Assembly: GCA_963691705.1 (NCBI GenBank)
Contig: OY829545.1
Coordinates: 10,791,444-10,855,443, forward strand
From: Viola odorata
Taxonomy: Eukaryota; Streptophyta; Magnoliopsida; Malpighiales; Violaceae
Direction: 5' to 3'
Length of the DNA stretch: 64,000 nt
Made by a program: the position numbers and the translations under genes
Notes under the pieces: generated by a model
Told to the model about the DNA's origin: nothing
The model's database searches: none
What the model saw: only the letters and a program-made list of their open reading frames with translations
Part shown: piece after piece, positions 22,230 through 35,000 of the stretch
How the letters are laid out: the number at the start of each line of letters is the position of its first letter
How positions within the stretch are numbered: the stretch's first letter is position 1

Positions 22230-24170
22230 CAAATTGTATGTTGAAGCAGCAGTAACTATGGAGAAGTGTATTAAATAGTGAGCTAATTAATTATTAAGAA
22301 ATAAAACAAATTGTATGTCGAACGTTTGTATTAAGTGTAGGGCCAGGTATACCTTATGGTCTATCATCTATGTATTTAGTTATGGAAACTATGACTTGTT
22401 ACTATTTCGTGTGCTAATAAATTTAGAAAACGTGTGATAATAAAGTTTACATGCCCAAAAATATGGAGATAAATTGGTTGAGAATTATTTTAACTTAACT
22501 AGAAGTTTAAAGTTCGAGTTTGAGATATGTAATTGTGTTAAAATTTGTGAGAGAGTCCTTCAAGATTCTGTTCGGCTCGAATTTGGAATAATCAGTACCT
22601 ATTTTAGTGACTGGATTACTGAATGCTCTCGACCAATTTTTTTTCTTAAATAGCTCTAGTCTGAACCTCTGAATATTGAGTGTGTAATAAAATGGCAGGA
22701 CTAATATCCAATACCACCTAAACTCTAGGGACTTCAAGATAATTTACAAAATTGGTGGAAATGTGTTACTTTACGGTGATTGGAAGTCTTATCTGATTCG
22801 AATCTAATTCATGCAGTAACTCCTATTTAATATTCAAATGTATTATTCCTTAGTTGATAGTAGGAAAGTTATTTAACATGTACAATGATCAATCATTCAG
22901 AGATCGTAGTTATTCATAAGACTCGTTTAATTCATACAAGTATTTAACAGAATAACATGATGCTAAATAATTCCAAAAACCAGAAAACCATCAGAGAAAC
23001 AATATAAGTTAGATTAGGAAAATAAAAAAACGTGTTTAAGTGCACTATAAAACTGCACTGTCACATAGGAGTATTTAATTTTTTTAAATATATTCTGATT
23101 TAAATTATTTTTTTATTTTTTCTTGATTTTTCCCTTTTTTTAAGTTCCAATTGGTACTTTATTTATTTTATTTTTAAAAAATTCACATGCCACATCAGTA
23201 GGTATGAACACGTCATCATTTGTATCCGGTTGCAACTTGCTCAGAGACCAAATTAACAAAAGTTCCGCACCCGAGAGACCAAATTAGTTACAGTTTGACC
23301 ATAAGGATCAAATTAAATAAAATTTTGTAGCATAGAGACCAAAAATGTCATTATATCTTTCTTTATTTAGCTTTCTACACATGTAAACGGACGAGACAGT
23401 CTCAAGTCTCGGTCGAGTTTACCCGATTCCGTTGGTTTTTCGGCAGGTTTAGATGTCGTGCAACATTTCATAAACGAAACTAAAGTTGAGTTACGAGTTC
23501 CGAAAAAACTATCACGGACAAAACGAGTAAACAAAGTGGGAACAAAAATTATCATCCCAATCAATATTGGTTCTGCTCAAATGTTAAATGATTTTTCCAC
23601 CCTTAACTAAAGTCTCAAATTCGAATATTGAGAATAGAAAAAATTATACTATAAGAGTTACCTTTCATTAGATGCCCGATAATACTCGAACGAAATTATA
23701 AGCGGAAAAAAATTACCATCCCATGTTGCCCTTGTTGGATATTATTTAGGGTAATAGAAGGATGACAGAGTTTGAGGATAAATGTGGGTAATGAAAGAAT
23801 AATTGACCGATGTATTATTTTTATAGGTGAATGTAAAATTTAAATTTGAATTTGCCTAATTTTCTATTGGTATTTTTATCATTAATTATTTGAGAATATA
23901 ATAAATGGAATAAATTTGGTAATTTGTGGTTAATTGGGGGATTAAAGCTTCGTATGCCCCCAATGAAATACAATTGTAACCACACAACAATTTCCTCGTG
24001 GTAGAATTGTCATACCCGGCCAGTGGCATATGATATAACCGGTGGCAATAATACCAGTAACGGACCTCATCCACCTTTTAAAATAAAATATAAAAAATTG
24101 TCACACCCGACCCGACTAGTTCGGTAGTGAGTAGTGACATAACCGAGATCCGGCCGCCATCCGTGTAGTT
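22230..24170. other. Spacer between LTP and CxxC-protein genes
   Basis: AT-rich, with no supported gene. Short minus-strand open frames have no domain signals. The segment ends in the promoter of the gene starting at 24252; an AAAATATAAAAA stretch near 24083 is a weak TATA candidate. Confidence 0.45.
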
Positions 24171-24251
24171 TGAGTCGAAAATCGATAGCGAGAAACAGAA
24201 ACAGACACAACACAACAAACGCAAAATCAAGCTACACGGAGAGCAAAAACG

Positions 24252-27200
24252 ATGAGCTTGAATCTAATCCAAGGCTATTCTTCCCCAGAAGAAGAAATCG
24301 AACAAGACCCAGAAGCTCAATATTACCAAAACACTTCCGACGACGACGACCAAGAAGAGGACGAGAGAGACCACCATTCCTTCTCTTACAAACCACTCTC
24401 TCAAGAACCCAATCCTTCCTCCTCACTTCCCTCTGCTTTTCACGCATTCTCCCAAGTATGTAATTCAATTCCTTACCTTTCCTGTTGTCTAAAAGATAAC
24501 TTTAGTATCTAATATTTTGTTTTCATGGAGGTATCAGGACCTCCTCAGTTTCTTAATAATTCTGTGGAAGTGTATGGTGTCCCTTCAAGGGAAAGTGAGC
24601 AGCAGCAAGGTAGGCACAGTGGCGGTCGATGGAGGAATAACCATCGCAAGGAAAAGAAGGATAAAAGCTTGCCTGCTGGTACATTCTCTGCTCTTTTTGT
24701 AATTTTTTTTTTAAATGGCAATATTTTGCAATATGGGTTTCGGTTGTTTTCTTTGGCATTCGATGATATTTATAGTAAGGTAATTTTGCTTATGGTCACA
24801 TTGAGTTGGGTTCCTGAGTTTGAGAATTTTGACGCACTCATACGATATTTTGAGTGAAATTGCGACTCTCAATGATATGTTTTTGCATGTAGTATCTTGT
24901 GTCTCATTGGAACATGAACTTAAAGGCACTCCAAGTTTTGAAAACCTAGTCCGTTATACACCTAAATGGAAGTGACAAGTCGATTAGTTTGGAGTCATTG
25001 ATATTCTGTTTCCGCTATTGAAAAATCCCAATTTCCCCATTGATCTGAGGAGTAAATCTCTTGCTCAACACTGTGTCTGTATCTCCTTCAGCATATAATT
25101 TCTGCGATGTTTGTACTTAGACTTCTCTTTTATGCTAGATTTTTATTTCCATTAGCATTTCATAGGCTAGACTGGCCAAATTGTCATTGAATGCTTGTCT
25201 CTGGTGTGTGTTTTACGTATACACACACGTCACTTCAAGCTATTGCCCCTAAACTCCCTCACTTTGAGTAGAGAAAGTTAGTCATTTATTCTCTCACGAC
25301 TTTCCCCCCATGGCCTACAGTTTTCCCGTAAGTGTTTTCCATGCACTAATCTTCCCTGTCCATAATGTAGGTCCAAACTCAAAACCTTTGTAATCCTCTA
25401 TGTTGCCAGTACGTGTTATATGTGCCCACTTGAATTAATGCTTTAATGGTTAAAATGGTCCCTTTGTTCTCCAAAAGTAGTATTGAAATATCTTTTTTCA
25501 GATACTGTTGTTAAATGCCCCCTTAATAACCCCGGATTGGGAGTCTAATAAGTGTTAGGGTCTTAGGAAAAATCTGTCCATCAATGTGTGCAGGCAGATG
25601 CCGTGATTTTCCCTGAAATTCTTAATACACAAACCATAATTTACTAAGAATTTTCATAACAATAACAATGGCTCAGAGACTATAGAACAGTGAATTCCTT
25701 TTGGGTCGTATTATAGAATAGTGAAGTTGCTAACAATACTTTAGCGTCAGTGCCAACTATTTAACTTATTTATAGCTGTAAGGATTGTCTTAATTTTAAA
25801 TCATGATAAACCTATTTTTAGGAGTGTAGGATGTAAATGAGCTTCTCATTACAACATTAGATAACAGTAAAGTAAAAGTGAAGTCGCTTCTATGATTCTG
25901 TCCTTTTAAAAGAAGTAATCTTCATGGACGCAGGGAGCTTCTCTTTGCAACATTACATAACAGTAAACTAAAAGTAAAGTCGCATTCTACTTTTATAAAT
26001 AATAATTTCTTCGCAAAGAGGTCAGACTTTGGTTTAACTATGTGAACAAATTAGGTAGCAGATGATCTCCTTTCTCAACATCCTCCCTCTCTTACTTTGT
26101 TTCCTACTCTCAGTTATAAACTGCTCGCTAATGTTACAAATGCTTATTTACAAAAGAGCATTTGGTCAGTTAATATTTTTCCCCTGGGGATTTGTTCAGA
26201 TCCAATTGTGCATTTTTTAGACTAATTTTAGCTGGCAAAGCAACAAGTAAGCTAACTACAACATATTTGGCGCTTCTTCTAGAAACTTTATTTTATTTTC
26301 AGTTCTGTTTTTAATGTTCCAAACTTTTTTCTAATCTTTTATTGAAGATGCTCATGAAGCCATATTGCATCCTGTAATAACTTGTTTAGAATGGGCACTT
26401 TTTTTAATATGCCAAAAAATTGGTTTTTTTGTGTTTCTATCTGTCAGTAAGGTTTTTCTTTGCGAACTTGTTGAAACTGGCTAAGACTACGGTCTTAGAA
26501 TATAACTCAGTGGTCAGACAGCAATTACAAGTTCCTAAAACTCATGTTTTCTTTTTCATGAGGGTATGATCCTAGAGCTCCTTGCAAGGCTTGGTGGAGA
26601 ATATGCCTGTCGAACTTTGTGCTTAAAGAATCTTTCTAGTTGCTACCGTGAATTCAATTAGAGGCTTCTAATTGTTAGGTTGCTTAGAAAGTTAAGCGAG
26701 TTTGTATTTTTAGAGAGGTTTGGTCTTTTTCATATGCCAACTGGCATAAAATGTTAAGGACGAGCTTCCTCAGACTTGACCGCCACAATGTATTTAAATC
26801 TCATCACCCACCAATCTCCCCTTCCTTGCGCCAAATTTTGTGGAATTCACCTTTGTGTTGAAATACCCTTCAGATGCCCCAAATTTTGGGGTCACGTTAT
26901 AAGTTTGTGTGACTGGTTTTTGGTTTGATTACCTAATCATCATTAGCATAGAATTGTTCCATTAGCCCCTTCAGATGCCCCAAATTCTGGGTTTACATTA
27001 TTAGTTTGTGTGATTGGTTTTGGTTTATTTTGATTTACTAGTCATCATTAGCAACTAGTATTGTCCATTGGTTGGAAGAAGGTATTCTTTATATTTATGT
27101 ACTGTCTACAGGAGCTGTTGTGGAAGCAAAACCTCAACTTGTTGGAATTCATGAACGAGTAAGGAGTGATATTGAGGGTAGCCAACAGCCAGCAACATCA

Positions 27201-28162
27201 GTTGCAGGCACAACACAGGAATGTGGAAAACACGTGCCAACTGCCACCAATCCTAATGCAGAAGATGCTGCAGAACTACTAAGGTAAATCTTGTCATATT
27301 TTTCCTGCACCCACTTGACCAAGGACAAAAGTCTATAGATCTTACACTCTGATGCACTGCATGCCGTGGAATATATATGTTTGAAGCTTTGATATATGCA
27401 AAAAAAGAATGATTTATTTAGAATGAAAGCTTGAAAGCAGATTTCTGACATGAAGTTACTAAACTCGGTTTAAATATGATCAAGCCAAGTTGTGACGGCA
27501 CAACTACACATCGGAATTATGGGGATTCTTGATATGATGCAACACAAGGTCTGAAGGGGGGAATTTTGTGACGCCCCAATCCCACGTTAGCTTGGAATAT
27601 CCTAGGTGTTGCACAAGTAGTCATTTAGCTCCATGTTTTAAGTGATGGAAGCTGTCTAATTATGTGGGTGCTAAGCCTAGATATGCATGCAATGCTTAAG
27701 TATTCTCTCTCTTTCTGATTTAGCTTCGTCTGTTATAGAACTGTTTGATAAGGTTTACTTTTTTGTCAGAAGAGAACAAATTGAACATTGAAATTTTGGG
27801 GGAAAATCTAATCCAGGATGCTCCACTGCAATTTAATATCAGCAACCAATATTCCATACACTTTATTACTTTTGCCTGTTGTTTTGAAATATTTATTATT
27901 TTCTGTTTACTAATCTAATAGATTTTTTGTTCTTCCGTTTAGGATGTGCTTGCAGTGTGGAATACCAAAAACCTATTCTAGCGCACAGGGAATGGTATGC
28001 CCAGTTTGTGGTGATCGTCCGCCCAGTGACGCAAGCCAAGAATCGAAGAAGAAGGGATCTACCATCAAAGATAAGGAAAAGAATAAGAGAATGAAGGGTC
28101 AATCCTCGCACGCGGCTTGGAAGAGTGAGACAGAGATGCAGCTTAGACAGCAATTTGACTAG
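24252..28162 (+). CDS. Unnamed plant protein with C-terminal CxxC...CxxC zinc knuckle
   Basis: Four exons, 24252-24455, 24531-24678, 27112-27283 and 27943-28162, join in frame to 247 residues. The start MSLNLIQGYSSPEEE is followed by an acidic stretch (DDDDQEEDERD, about residues 30-40). A basic patch near residues 100-112 (RNNHRKEKKDK) could be a nuclear signal. The last exon holds C177-LQ-C180-X13-C194-PV-C197, a probable four-cysteine zinc site, then a Lys-rich tail (KKKGSTIKDKEKNKR). I do not recognise a named family. Acidic N-terminus, basic centre and small zinc knuckle fit a nuclear nucleic-acid- or protein-binding adaptor, but that is inference. The second intron is 2.4 kb and carries local tandem duplications. 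Tail to tail with ZPR1. Confidence 0.8.
25845..25992. repeat. Diverged ~98-bp tandem duplication in intron 2
   Basis: The block starting GAGCTTCTC, with ACATTAGATAACAGTAAAG inside, recurs about 95-98 bp downstream (ACATTACATAACAGTAAAC, then AAAAGTAAAGTCGC). The unit is duplicated once, with mismatches. Confidence 0.6.
26866..27053. repeat. Diverged ~100-bp tandem duplication in intron 2
   Basis: CCCTTCAGATGCCCCAAATT begins copies at about 26866 and 26967. Both continue through AGTTTGTGTGA(C/T)TGGTTTT and end in CATCATTAGCA. They lie just upstream of the acceptor for exon 3. Confidence 0.75.
27551..27720 (+). mobile_element. Possible LTR-retrotransposon 3' junction relic in intron 3
   Basis: A purine tract (GAAGGGGGGAA, 27553-27563) is followed by TTTTGTGACGCCCCAATCCC, which resembles a polypurine tract next to the start of a Ty3/gypsy-type LTR. 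No matching second LTR is in the window and the right boundary is arbitrary. Confidence 0.35.
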
Positions 28163-29084
28163 CCAAATTTAGAGAACTCCTTGAACCTTGGTTAGAGCAG
28201 TGTACGGTGTGTATCCGGCCTTGGAATGTTCTAATTGGTGCGTCCAGGGGAGCCAGTTTCTTCGTCTTATTTCTATTTCCTGTGGTGTAGCTAGAAATTG
28301 CATGTTAGGAGACTCCAACACAAGTCCTAACATGTTCTTAGTTTACGGGAAGTACTATTAGGCTGCGAACTCAATGGTAAAAGATACTATGCATAGCAGC
28401 ATATGTAATGTTTAACCGATGGAAAAAAGAAAAAGAAAAAAAAAAGAACTATAACTAACTATTGTTATAATACGAATCTACGAATCCAAGACCGTCAAAA
28501 AATTATTCAAAAAAACCCGTCTTAAATACACTAATCACTTAATCTACAATCTACAATCTACAATCATTAAAACTACAAGAACTTACGCTTACATTAGTTT
28601 TACTACGACATTAATTTTGGGATAACAAGTCAGGTGCCGGTGACGACCGCTTAAACTGAACTAATTTTTTGAGAAATTTTATGTTTAGGTTTGAATTAAC
28701 TTTTTTTCTTTAAATACGTTATATTATTAACCATCATTATACTAATATGAATCAAACTCCAAACTCGAATTTAAAATTTGGATCAAAAGTGGATAAATTA
28801 TTTATCCCATTGTACTCGTACTACTTTGAAGCATCTTTACCTCACCTGACAGAATAAGAATGAAACCATGTGTTCAGAAACAGAACCTTCCTTGACATAA
28901 ATAACGTAAAAAGTGATCGGTAAATAAAACACATGATGGTATTGGTATTATTATTCAAAGAAGAGACACATGATTACAAGGACTAAGTTTATGGACTAAA
29001 ATTCATAAATGAGAAAAGATAGTTGTTCCATAAGACGGCTTGTTCCAACTGGAAACAGGACTGAAATTTTGGATTGCAAACGAT
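28163..29084. other. Tail-to-tail spacer, CxxC-protein gene and ZPR1
   Basis: Contains both 3' UTRs and AT-rich DNA, including TCTACAATCTACAATCTACA near 28540-28562. No gene is seen. Confidence 0.5.
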
Positions 29085-32000
29085 CTACTCCCCTGTTTTC
29101 CCGTCGGTGGCCGGACAAGGCAAGTCGTAAGCGGCGTCAGCTGAGGAGGTATCAATGTCATTCAGTCCCAAATCCTCGTTCTGTTCCCAGGACCGATCAT
29201 ACTCCTCAACTGAGAATAGCGGAAGCACAACAATGTCATTAGGAGAGGAAGCTAGCTAAGCTAGTAGTGGTCTACATAACAGTGTATTAAATGAATAATT
29301 AAAACAACGCAAACAGCTCAGGAAGGAAAATGGAGAAAAAGTTATGCTTTCGTTGTAACCCTAAATAAATTCTGACAAATGTTCGCTAAATTATGACATT
29401 AGTCATGACATCGAATCTAAAATGAATAAACTCCCATCAGTTAATAGTCATGGTTTGGCATTGTCACTGTTATTTTATCTCCAGAAGCATCCAAATAAAC
29501 ACAGAAACCTGGTATCAAATTCTTAAGCCCCGGAACCATACGTGAATTTCTAATGGCATTATGAAACACGGAGGTCCAGGCAATATGCAACGTCATGGAA
29601 CAAATTTATCCACCATGTTGGATACATTTGACTTTGTACGCGTGGCAATAGAACTGTAAAGACTGATGAAACAAGCTTACATGATAGTTGGTGATCATCT
29701 TTAATATCATCGGTAGCTGGTGCGATAAAAGAATTCGCCAAGGCATCATCCAGAATTAAAGTCCAAGGTTCTTCCAGATTCAGAAGCTGCAAAGTAAGTT
29801 AAGTAAATTCATGAGTAAAACACTAGCAAAGAATGTTAAAGAGGATCAATCACAGCATAAGTAGGCTAAAAGCAACGAGTAGCAACAACCAAAGGTGGTC
29901 AGTTCTTTTACATTTGTCAATACTCAGGAACAGCATGTAAGAAATAAGCATCATTCTCCCCAAAACAAGAGTAAATCCAGACATAAGAGCCAACGGATGT
30001 AGTGGTGTGCAGTACCTTATTTAGTCTTCCTCTGAAGTCTTGCCACTTGCTCTTTCTATTTTCATCAAGGCTGTCTCCAAAGGTAAATCCATGTATTCTT
30101 TCAAGGCCTAAACATGTCAACCATAGTATATATAATTCCACATCCAGAAATCTTGCTGTTAAAGTAAAGCGCATCCAAGAGAAAAGAGTGGGACGGTAAT
30201 GATTCAAGGCATGGACTTATTCTTAAGCCCGTAAATGGCAATCATGGGTTATCAGACATATCATCAATTGCTCCTAGAATAAAGTAGATAAACACAATAA
30301 CATCCCAAAAGTTGCAGAAAGAGCAACACATCACATCACCATAAGAATTACACAAAACTACCCTCACCAAACCATAGATACCAGCATTATTAGAGGCACT
30401 TGAAGACAGATGACTGGAGTAATGAGACATTAAAATCTAACTAGTTCTTGAGTCCAACCTGTTATAAGATGCATCTTCTAGTTGACTCAAAACACAGGTT
30501 AACAGATAGGAGATGTTTTCAACAGGGGATAAAGCATCATATCCTGTGTATACGCGGTGAAACCGTGTATGTGTTTTCCGAAAGAGATCATAAAGCATGC
30601 CATCAATGCAACTATGATGGACCAAGGAGACCATCATATTAAAACTATGGTTCTAGGAGCAAACGGCTAGAAGGTACACAGGTAAGATTCCAAAAAAGAA
30701 AGAACGCTGCTGACAAAAATATCTTCCAGTAATGTACATGCCTCGGTCATTGTGAGTTTACTTCCTCAAACAAAATTTACAACATCTAGCATCACAGATT
30801 ACTTCATATACAACAATTCAGATCCCTTTTCACCTTTAAACTTGTGATCTTAACCCTCAGAGAAACCAATCTCTATATAATGACATCCACAGGCATTATA
30901 ACAGAAGTTACTCCTTCTTAAATTATCCCATTGTTTTGTAGCTGAGCTTCACAAGAGATTAGTGACATTTATTGTTAATCGATTAGGATATAACGCTCAA
31001 ATTAGTACAAAACAAGTACTTACTACTTAGGACTATTGGATGACAGTGTTGTTTTTATCAATCTACTAAATCTATTAGATTTTTTTGCTTGAACTTTAAT
31101 CCAACGTAACTCAAGTCAGATGCACAGTAATTTTTGTTTTTTGTTTCATACCTTAACAGCACCAGAGCATAGAGTGAGAGAAATTGATGGGGATTGGTAG
31201 TGAAGGGAGCGCGCGACTAGCACTAATACTAGCAAAAGGTAGTTCGGTGCTTCTGGGTTATGTATGTATACAAACAATCTAGAAAAATCGATGTTTCCCA
31301 ACATGGATTATTAACAGCAAATTAGAGGAGGATGCTAATTCAAGTGAAACTATCAGATGTAGCATTCATATTGACCACTTAGGCACGGACACAGAGGTGA
31401 CTGTATCTATTAAAGAGGAGAAGCAAAGGTCATCCTGTTGATTGGTGGGGTTGGGGGGCATTTTTAAGTGATAGATGCAACTGGTTCACATTTAGCAGGT
31501 CATTTAGCACCAAGAGAACTGCAGTAAGATGGCATCATTTAATTCCCATAACAATATGGGGCAGTGTTTTGAGCCTATTCCATGTTGAAAGTAATTGAAA
31601 GAAACATCAAGATAGAGTATAAGCACAGTGCAAACAAACAAATTAGTCATGTATCACCAACTAGAAAAAGTGTTTATGCATCTATGAACATAAAAAGGAA
31701 ACGGACATGAAATGTTATGCTTACTTTCACTTATTTTTGTAACCAAGCCTTCAACAGTTGTGACCATTCCACCTAGTGTTCCACTGGCCAACTCCAATTC
31801 AAGCTCTGGAACTTTCACACTTGCTGTATCCGACTGAGATGTCAAAGTCACTGTTAGATAATGAATGGAAACCTTTCACAAATGCAAGTATTGTTCAAGT
31901 CTACAAAATGAGAAGATGCACAAAATATATGTGTGTGGTTATGTACTTAGGTTCAATGAAAAGCATTAGTGTCAGTACTTCTAACCATAAGTTGTACAAT

Positions 32001-35000
32001 AGAGAACAATTTTGTCGCTCTTTTTTTTTTTTGGTAAGAATTGTGTTGCTCTTTATGCATGTCAGTATTGCAATTTTTTGCTTTAATTATGTGCCACTCG
32101 TATGACCATAATCCTCAATATATTAGTCTTTTGACCACCGGATGCATTTTCCCAATTGGAACTGGTTTTTACAGCCTTAAACTTATGGAAGTCGTAGCCC
32201 TGGAATCTTTATGGGAAGAATTTTCACAATGTTGTCAATACCTTGCTTCCTTTTCAGATTATCCCTTTCAGTTTTGAGTTAACATTTTAGATTAAATGCA
32301 AGAGAATTAAATATTCAGAAAAGGAGGGGGGGAGAAATACATCGCGGAAATATAGGGAGCAAACCTTTATTACATCACGGCTTAGATCTTTTATGCTCTT
32401 CACACAGAGAGTAATTGTCTTTCCTTTTTCAGGTATTCGCCCACCAGGCTTCAACTACATGTGAGTAACAATTATAGTAACATCATGGAAAGGATAATAG
32501 AAGTGTAAGTAAACTACTACGCACCTCAGAGTTACGATAGCCACATGACTCACAGGTCGATGCCATGACAATTACTTCCTGGAAATATGGAATATCTGCA
32601 GACTATTAAGGCCAGCAACATTCTTCCAGCACATTAGCAAGTCCCGAAGAAACAAAACTCCAAGAGTCTAATTCTCAAACTTGTTTAGCCTTATAAATTG
32701 AAGCTTTCAGTGAATTATTTATGAGTAGCTTCCTGCCACGGTGATAATCATCACCTCATGCAACAGCTTAGACCTATACACGTCAAAGCCAAACTAGGAG
32801 AGTTTTGCCTTACTTCACAAGAATAGTGGAGAGAAGAAAAAACTAAAAGCATAATAGAAAAGGCTTGGAGGGTAAACTGAAGAGAAATTATCATCTGATT
32901 AGAATCAACCATTCCTCTCACTATCTCGTTAGCTTCCAAGAACTAGACCTCATAGAGAAAGTTTCAGAAAATAGGACCACCTGAAAAACAGTTAATGATC
33001 TACAAAGTTTTGTTATTGGCCTAATATAGGAACTTTTTATTTTATTTTATTAAGTTTATAGGACGCAAAGCTAGGGGTTGAACCAAAACTTAGCCCTCCC
33101 GATTTGGTACCGAGTACCACTATGCGACAATCCCATAGGTGAAAAATCAAGGAAAAAGGACCGATCAGTATAAAACTAATCACAAGCAGTAAACCAATTC
33201 GCAAAGTAAAACAACATCGTAAATGTTACTATACAAATTTTCAAACTGTCGACCAGATTTAACAGGAAAGGTTTACAAGAAATGAATATAAATTGGAATT
33301 CAATGTAGACAGTTATGTAAAACATGCCCTACATAGACCCAGGACTAACAGAAAAATGCAAATCTATTGCTACCCACTACTTAAAATATATCACGAGTAC
33401 CGAAGCCAGCCTTTACACACTGAAGGAAAGAAGAAAGAGGGGGGACAAAAAAGGAAAAACCATCAAAGACAGGAAATGCTAAAATGGAGGTCAAGGATAC
33501 TGGTGACGAACATTCGTGTCTCAGATTTTGCAGCACAAGTACCACAAGTTGATGGGAAAGTCATCACCTGCCGCAAACAGCCCAAGGCAATAAGTTATAG
33601 AAATTTAGCACAAGGGTGGACAAATTAACAGGTATAAACATTCATAAGATATATGGATGAAAGTAGGAAAGTTGAAGCCGGGAATTAAAATTGAGAAACC
33701 TTTAAAATTTCAAACATAGGACTCTGGTAATGCTACTCCTACGAGGTAAGCATTATCTACAGGAATATGTTATTGAACAAACCAATTGAGCAGTCCCATT
33801 ACCTCTTCAGGTGCAGAGTACCGAAACAAAGCTTCAGAAATTTCTGAGTTATTACTTTGAGCAATGGCTCGATGACCATCAACTGCTCCAACTGATCCAT
33901 GAGGTTGTGCTCTCATTTGATTAGAGCCATTTTCAGCCACCACGGAAGATGCAGCATCCCCAGCTCCTCCCAAATGTGACGGATCAACTAGATAGCCTAA
34001 TGTAGTTTGCTGTTCTACAGTCCGCTCGTAAAACTTAATGCTTAATAATGGATCAGGGGATGGGGCAAACCTATTTACACACAAAGCATCCTCGATTAGA
34101 AGTAAACTAAAACAACACCTGGAAGTACAATACTACATAGTACACGACATGACAATTTGACAGACAAGATTGCAACCATTATCCTATCTCATGCAACAGA
34201 AATCACCTGTAATACTAACCTCAAGGTATCCACCATGCTTTAAAAATTCATATCCATGACATTAACCTATCTCATGTATATGTGTTGCTCAAGTGTCTGA
34301 GCATTAACCTCATTGACACTCAAAAGTACCCATACCAGGTAACTAAAAACAAGAACAAAACTCAACCACCAGAAGACTGACAATAAAATTTTCCCAGTTA
34401 AATTTACACTTACGGGTTCTCGATGAAGCTGTTTCCAGCAGGATCATCAAGGATAAAAGTGAACGACGAACCAGCAGTTGCACAAGCTCTCAATTTCAAT
34501 ATAAATTGATCTATTTTTTCAGCAATCTGGGGATCCACTCTCTACAAGGCCGAAAAAGTAAAAAAAAGTTGAGCATTCAGGAAGAAACAATGAAAAGGAG
34601 GATAATAAAAGGGCATCAACTTCTCTTTCAACCTTGCGCTCTTCTTGAAGTGCCTCCAATTCATCAGCTGCTCGCGTCAAAATCCCCTCCACCTACAACG
34701 AGCACAAAGTTTATGTCAGTTGACTGGAGTAGTTTACCAACTTGCCCCAATAAAATTCAAATTTTCTTGTTTTTTTTTTTCACATCCTTAAACTACTATA
34801 TTCTTTCTTTTATTATAAGTTATTGCTGTTTCTCACACTTTCTAATACTCGAGAATACACACTAAAGTAAATCAACCGAGTTGAGTTGTCATTCTCAAAA
34901 GAAGATTGAGCTGCAGTGAAGCAGAAGCAATACAAGTAGGCCTCAGTTTTTCCACAACCGTGCAAAGAAAAAGTAGAGCCCAAAGAGGTAAACAATTAAT

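Noticed and set aside
24170..24512. Three alternative overlapping frames at the start of the CxxC-protein gene
   Set aside because: Only the frame from 24252 splices in phase through all four exons to a stop; the others are shadows.
33050..33150. tRNA-like GGTTGAACC / GATTCGAAC motifs (also near 22030 and 41810)
   Set aside because: They lack acceptor and anticodon stems. They look like tails of decayed retroelements, not tRNA genes.
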